The notes under the pieces: model-generated | The model's database searches: none | The model's input: only the letters and a program-made list of their open reading frames with translations | What the model was told of the DNA's origin: nothing | Program-made: the position numbers and the translations under genes | Part shown: positions 31,132 to 34,284 of the stretch, piece by piece | Position numbering within the stretch: the first letter of the stretch is position 1 | How the letters are laid out: every line of letters begins with the position of its first letter | Assembly (NCBI GenBank): GCA_012517205.1 | Contig: JAAYVL010000180.1 | Span: 1 to 34,284, forward strand | Direction of reading: 5' to 3' | DNA length: 34,284 nucleotides | Source: Verrucomicrobiota bacterium | GTDB lineage: Bacteria > Verrucomicrobiota > Verrucomicrobiia > Limisphaerales > UBA8199

Positions 31132-32505
31132 TCAGATTTCTTCGATGCGGTGCAGATGCAATTTGCGGTGAAAATTGCGGCGGCTCATGCCCAATCGCCG
31201 GGCCGCCTGGGTGCGGTTCCCCTGGGTTGCCTTCAGGGCGCTGATGATGCGCTCCCGCTCGATCTCCTTGCTCGTCAGGTCCTGGCGCGCGAGCAGCCGC
31301 TTAATGTCCTTTTCGTCCGGCGTCCGGCTGACCGCCTCGCGCAGCGCCAGGGGCAGGTCGCGCAGGGTGATTTTCTCGCCCCGGCACAGGATGACGGCGT
31401 GCTCGATGGCGGTGCGCAGTTCCCGCACGTTCCCCGGCCACGGGTACCGCATCAACGCATCAAAGGCCTCGGTGGTAAAGCCTTTCAACGGTTTCTCATT
31501 TTCCCGGCTGAATTCACTCTGAAACGCCCGCGCCAGCAGGGGAATATCCTCCAGGCGTTCGCGCAAAGGCGGCAGCCGCAACTCCACCACCCGCAGGCGG
31601 AAGTAGAGATCCTCGCGAAACGCGCCCGCCTTGACTTGCGCTTCCAGGTTCTTGTTGGTCGCGGCGATCAGGCGCACATCCGCGCTGAGCGTCTTATTCG
31701 ATCCGACCCGCTCGAAGGTTCGCTCGCCCAGGAACCGCAGCAATTTGATTTGGATGGTGGCGTCAATTTCGCCGATTTCGTCCAGAAACAGCGTGCCGCT
31801 CTGCGCCTGCTCGAACCGGCCCAGGCGCCGCTCATACGCGCCCGTAAAGGCGCCTTTCTCGTGGCCGAAGAGCTCGCTCTCCAGCAGCGTCGGCGAGAGC
31901 GCCGCGCAATGCACCGTCACCAGGGGATGCTGCGCGCGCGGGCTGAGCTGGTGGATGGCCTTGGCGACCATTTCCTTGCCCGTCCCGCTTTCCCCCAGCA
32001 ACAGCACGGTCGCCCGCGTGGGCGCCACCTGCTGCACCATCTCGAAAACCTCTTTCATGCCCGGGGACTCCCCGATCAGGTTTTGCAAGCCGAACCGCGT
32101 GTCGAGTTGCTGGCGCAGGGCCGCGTTTTCCGTTTCGAGCCGCTGCCGCCGCAACGCGTTGGTGATCCGCATCTCCAGCTCGTCCAGTTGCAGCCGCCCC
32201 TTGGCAATGTAATCGTCGGCCCCATGCTTCATCGCCTCCACGGCCAGTTCCTCCGACCCATAAGCGGTCATCAGGATGCAGATGGGCGGCCGGGACAGCG
32301 ACTTGGCTCGCATAATCAGCTTCATCCCGTCTTCGGTCGGCAGCCGGAAATCAGTCAGCAACACGTCAAAATGCTCCGCCTCCAATAACTCCATCGCCGC
32401 CTTGGCATCCTCGGCCAGGTACACGTCGTAGCGATGCTCGAGCGCCGCGCGCAATCCGTCGCGCGTCGTCTTCTCATCATCTACTATCAGCAAGGTTGGA
32501 GTCAT
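31132..32505 (-). CDS. NtrC-family sigma-54-dependent response regulator
   Basis: This 457-residue protein activates transcription by the sigma-54 RNA polymerase after phosphorylation. The receiver domain (about 1-120) has the acidic pair in LLIVDDEK, phospho-acceptor Asp52 (LLTDFRLP), the TAY switch and Lys102, though with AKG in place of the usual KP. The AAA+ domain (about 140-375) has Walker A GESGTGKE (171-178), the GAFTGA sigma-54 contact loop (218-223), Walker B LFLDEIGEI and an arginine-finger region. The Fis-type helix-turn-helix is at the end (GNRTQAARRLGMSRRNFHRKL). ATG 32505 is chosen over the open frame to 32571. No sensor kinase gene is adjacent. Candidate targets are the pilin-like operon or the downstream glycosyltransferase (inference). 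Confidence 0.95.
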   Translation of the reverse strand: MTPTLLIVDDEKTTRDGLRAALEHRYDVYLAEDAKAAMELLEAEHFDVLLTDFRLPTEDGMKLIMRAKSLSRPPICILMTAYGSEELAVEAMKHGADDYIAKGRLQLDELEMRITNALRRQRLETENAALRQQLDTRFGLQNLIGESPGMKEVFEMVQQVAPTRATVLLLGESGTGKEMVAKAIHQLSPRAQHPLVTVHCAALSPTLLESELFGHEKGAFTGAYERRLGRFEQAQSGTLFLDEIGEIDATIQIKLLRFLGERTFERVGSNKTLSADVRLIAATNKNLEAQVKAGAFREDLYFRLRVVELRLPPLRERLEDIPLLARAFQSEFSRENEKPLKGFTTEAFDALMRYPWPGNVRELRTAIEHAVILCRGEKITLRDLPLALREAVSRTPDEKDIKRLLARQDLTSKEIERERIISALKATQGNRTQAARRLGMSRRNFHRKLHLHRIEEI

Positions 32506-32922
32506 GTCCCAGGTGGCGGCAAACAACCATTGATGCGCGCCAGCATAAAACAGCTCCCGCGCAATAGACAATCCGCAAATACATTATCGCAACCGCGCCG
32601 GACATCGCGGCCGCAGTCCGGCTGCCGCGCCGCGGGCGCTTTCCCTTAAGCAGCGGCTTCGGCTTTTCACGATGAACCGGCTCCCGCGCCTTTCCGCCAT
32701 CATCCCGCCGGGCCGTTCTTCCCGGGCTTGGCGATTGACGCGGCAGCCCCCGCCAGCGCGGCGTTTCGAAAGCCCGGTGTTTTGCGGAAGTTAGCGTGCC
32801 GCGGGTGGGCGGGGATGGGAAATACGGTTCGCAATCCTTGCAGCAGCCCCCGGCAGGGCTAACGTCCAGCGCGGCATTGCCGGGGCCGCCCCGGGCTGCT
32901 TCGGGAACCGGCGCGCGCTGCG
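32506..32922. other. Intergenic region without a gene
   Basis: These 417 bases lie between the PEP-CTERM gene stop and the regulator start. A GC-rich CCGGGG/CCCCGG stem (32880-32894) just downstream of the PEP-CTERM gene might help end its transcript, though no T tract follows. No RNA gene or ORF with family character was recognised, and no clear promoter for the regulator was found. Confidence 0.4.
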
Positions 32923-33963
32923 TCAACAAGCGCGTTTCCGCCGTCCGAGCAACAGGGCCGCGCCCAGAACCATCAACCCAACCGCCGAAGGCTCGGGGAT
33001 GACGACGATCCGGAACCCCAGGGTTTCCCGCTCCTGGTCCGGGGCCAGGCCGTTGAGGTCACTATCCGCGCGCAAGTTGCCTACGCCATAGAACCAGGAA
33101 CCGCCGCGGTAGGCGCGGTAAGCAAAAGCCTCGATGACCGTGTCGTTCCATTCCGACACGTTGCCGCCCTGGTCGAAAGTGCCGTAATAGCTGCTGGCCA
33201 GCGAAAAGGCGCCCACGTCAGTCAGCGCGTTGCCGGTCGGGTAGGTTGTGGAATTATTGATCGCAAAGCCGCCGTTGTAGCCGTTGGGGATGCCATCATT
33301 ATAAAAGTAATTGGCACTGTTCGGATCGGTGGCGCTGCCATTGCGGCTGTTGGGCTGGAGGTTGCTGCGCGTTGGATAGAGCCAGTAGTCATCGCTATCG
33401 CCACCCTGGTCCGCCGGCTGATAATAGGCCGCCTTATACCATTCGTTTTCGGTCGGCAACCCGTAGGTCGCATTCGCATTGCGCGTGAAGTTCACGCCGC
33501 TCAGGGCGCCATCCAGCGTATAGGCGCCGCGTTCGGTCGTCGAGGCATCCTGCGCCCCCGTCGGCTGGCCATTCTCCAGCCAGTTTACGAAGCGCGCCGC
33601 GTCAAACCAGCTCACCCACGTCACCGGCCGCTCCCCGCTCCCGATTACCGAATATGTATAACTCCCGGCTGTCCCACTGCGCGCGATGCCCAGGGACTGC
33701 GCAAAACTGCCCATCAGGGGATTGTAAAGCCCGTAGGTGTCCGTTGCCCCCACCGCGTTGAGGAATGCGGTGTACTGATTCAGCGTCACCTCGTATTTGC
33801 CGATTTGATAAGAATACGCCACGCTGCCAAGGCCGGTGGCATCGTTGGGGTTCCCAACATTGCCGATCGGCACCGTCTCGATCATGATTTGAGCGGCAGC
33901 CGACATCGCGGCAAGCGCACTGATCAGAGCGACTATAAATCCCGGCAGCTTCGTGGCTTTCAT
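32923..33963 (-). CDS. FGE/SUMF1-fold protein with PEP-CTERM sorting signal
   Basis: The 346-residue product has a signal peptide (FIVALISALAAMSAAAQ) and an FGE-sulfatase-type fold (about 25-320). Visible landmarks are YQIGKYEVTLNQYTAFLNAVG, RPVTWVSWFDAARFVNWLENGQPTG, YGLPTENEWYKAAYYQP, a DQGGNVSEWNDTV motif and YRGGSWFYG. The end is a classic PEP-CTERM tail: VIPEPSAVGLMVLGAALLLGRRKRAC, that is the PEP motif, one hydrophobic helix and a basic terminus. Exosortase would recognise and cleave it. The residues after GGS lack the catalytic cysteine pair of real FGEs, so this is probably a surface or matrix protein. It has its own strong promoter. No exosortase gene is in the window. Confidence 0.9.
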   Translation of the reverse strand: MKATKLPGFIVALISALAAMSAAAQIMIETVPIGNVGNPNDATGLGSVAYSYQIGKYEVTLNQYTAFLNAVGATDTYGLYNPLMGSFAQSLGIARSGTAGSYTYSVIGSGERPVTWVSWFDAARFVNWLENGQPTGAQDASTTERGAYTLDGALSGVNFTRNANATYGLPTENEWYKAAYYQPADQGGDSDDYWLYPTRSNLQPNSRNGSATDPNSANYFYNDGIPNGYNGGFAINNSTTYPTGNALTDVGAFSLASSYYGTFDQGGNVSEWNDTVIEAFAYRAYRGGSWFYGVGNLRADSDLNGLAPDQERETLGFRIVVIPEPSAVGLMVLGAALLLGRRKRAC

Positions 33964-33982
33964 GTATCTAGCAATTGCTGTG

Positions 33983-34011
33983 TTTATACACAATAGCACG
34001 CCGATTGTCAA
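33983..34011 (-). promoter_or_regulatory. Strong sigma-70 promoter of the PEP-CTERM gene
   Basis: On the minus strand a perfect TTGACA (34011-34006) and TATAAA (33988-33983, five of six) are separated by exactly 17 bases, the best promoter in the window. The ATG at 33963 is 19 bases beyond the -10 box, so the leader would be only about a dozen bases, with no Shine-Dalgarno sequence in it. Confidence 0.78.
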
Positions 34012-34144
34012 CTAAATCTGAACGATTCATTTGGACCGTCCAACCGCCCGCCCTCGGGCCATCGGATCCTGGACGGGCCTGAACGTCCAAACCGTAGCTC
34101 CGGCGAGCCACTTGTTTCGCGAATCCAATGGCATGGCTGCGGAA

Positions 34145-34284
34145 GGTAGTGTCCTAAAAGTTCTGCAAAAAGCAGCGGGTCATGGTAAGCCACTGGGGTG
34201 AATAAAGAACCCAGAAACGAAAGGCAAAGAACCATGACCCGAAAGGTTGGAAAGAACGTAAAGACAGTAGCATTGGAGTTGGAA
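34145..34284 (+). mobile_element. Probable insertion sequence, left end only
   Basis: The segment starting about 34145 (GTAGTGTCC...TTCTGCAAAA) resembles the terminal inverted repeats of IS256-family elements, which typically contain TGTCC followed by a GCAAA-like block. It is followed about 65 bases later by the beginning of an ORF. The right end lies outside the window, so the family, the exact boundary and the target duplication cannot be verified. Confidence 0.4.
34234..34284 (+). CDS. Start of a possible transposase gene (cut by window edge)
   Basis: Only 17 codons are visible, MTRKVGKNVKTVALELE, running off the window. The basic N-terminus, the position behind an IS-like end, and an AAAGG sequence about 9-13 bases before the ATG suggest a transposase. 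The visible part is too short for a family call. Confidence 0.35.
   Translation, partial: MTRKVGKNVKTVALELE

Overview
The window reads as a GC-rich chromosome segment from a member of the Verrucomicrobiota, or a close PVC relative of the Limisphaerales/Pedosphaera type. This placement is inferred from content: a pilus operon laid out like the Akkermansia Amuc_1098-1102 locus, a PEP-CTERM protein, a secreted sulfatase, a DUF5069 protein, weak or absent Shine-Dalgarno sequences, and several GTG/TTG or possibly leaderless starts. No rRNA or tRNA gene, CRISPR array or prophage was seen. Genes are dense, and most of the right two thirds is transcribed leftward.

Layout. (1) 1-5112 is housekeeping: gatB (+), a leuB-type dehydrogenase and an ispA-type prenyl synthase (-), then rpoZ and smpB (+). 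(2) 5185-12140 is one tight + strand operon for a type IV pilus / type II secretion-like machine: a lipoprotein secretin, a PilM-PilN fusion, a PilO/Amuc_1100-like protein, a PilP/GspC-like protein and a GspE/PilB ATPase. Three of the four gene junctions overlap or nearly touch. (3) 12170-13890 (-) holds rpmB (bL28) and a PLP-dependent trans-sulfuration enzyme. (4) 14005-20750 (-) holds three large exported hydrolases: a lysyl-endopeptidase-like protease, a GHL10-type glycoside hydrolase and a Cys-type sulfatase. (5) 20751-21950 has no convincing gene but carries a 40-bp inverted repeat. (6) 27195-21951 (-) is a probable operon of three pilin-like genes (I-, J- and K-like), two unknown small proteins and an FGE/SUMF1-fold protein, with a sigma-54-type -24/-12 candidate upstream. 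(7) 28614-27661 is a fruK-like sugar kinase; then come a DUF5069 protein, a GT39-type membrane glycosyltransferase and an NtrC-family sigma-54 activator. (8) 33963-32923 is a second FGE-fold protein, ending in a PEP-CTERM sorting tail and preceded by a near-consensus sigma-70 promoter. (9) The last ~140 bases look like the left end of an insertion sequence with a transposase running off the window.

How it may work together (inference). Regions 2 and 6 supply complementary parts: the first has secretin, inner-membrane assembly proteins and an ATPase but no pilins, the second has tip pilins but no machine. The NtrC-type regulator and the sigma-54 candidate before the pilins suggest, without proving, one regulatory circuit. 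Neither FGE-fold protein has the cysteine pair of true formylglycine-generating enzymes, so neither is likely to mature the sulfatase. They are better read as exported or surface proteins using the fold as a scaffold.
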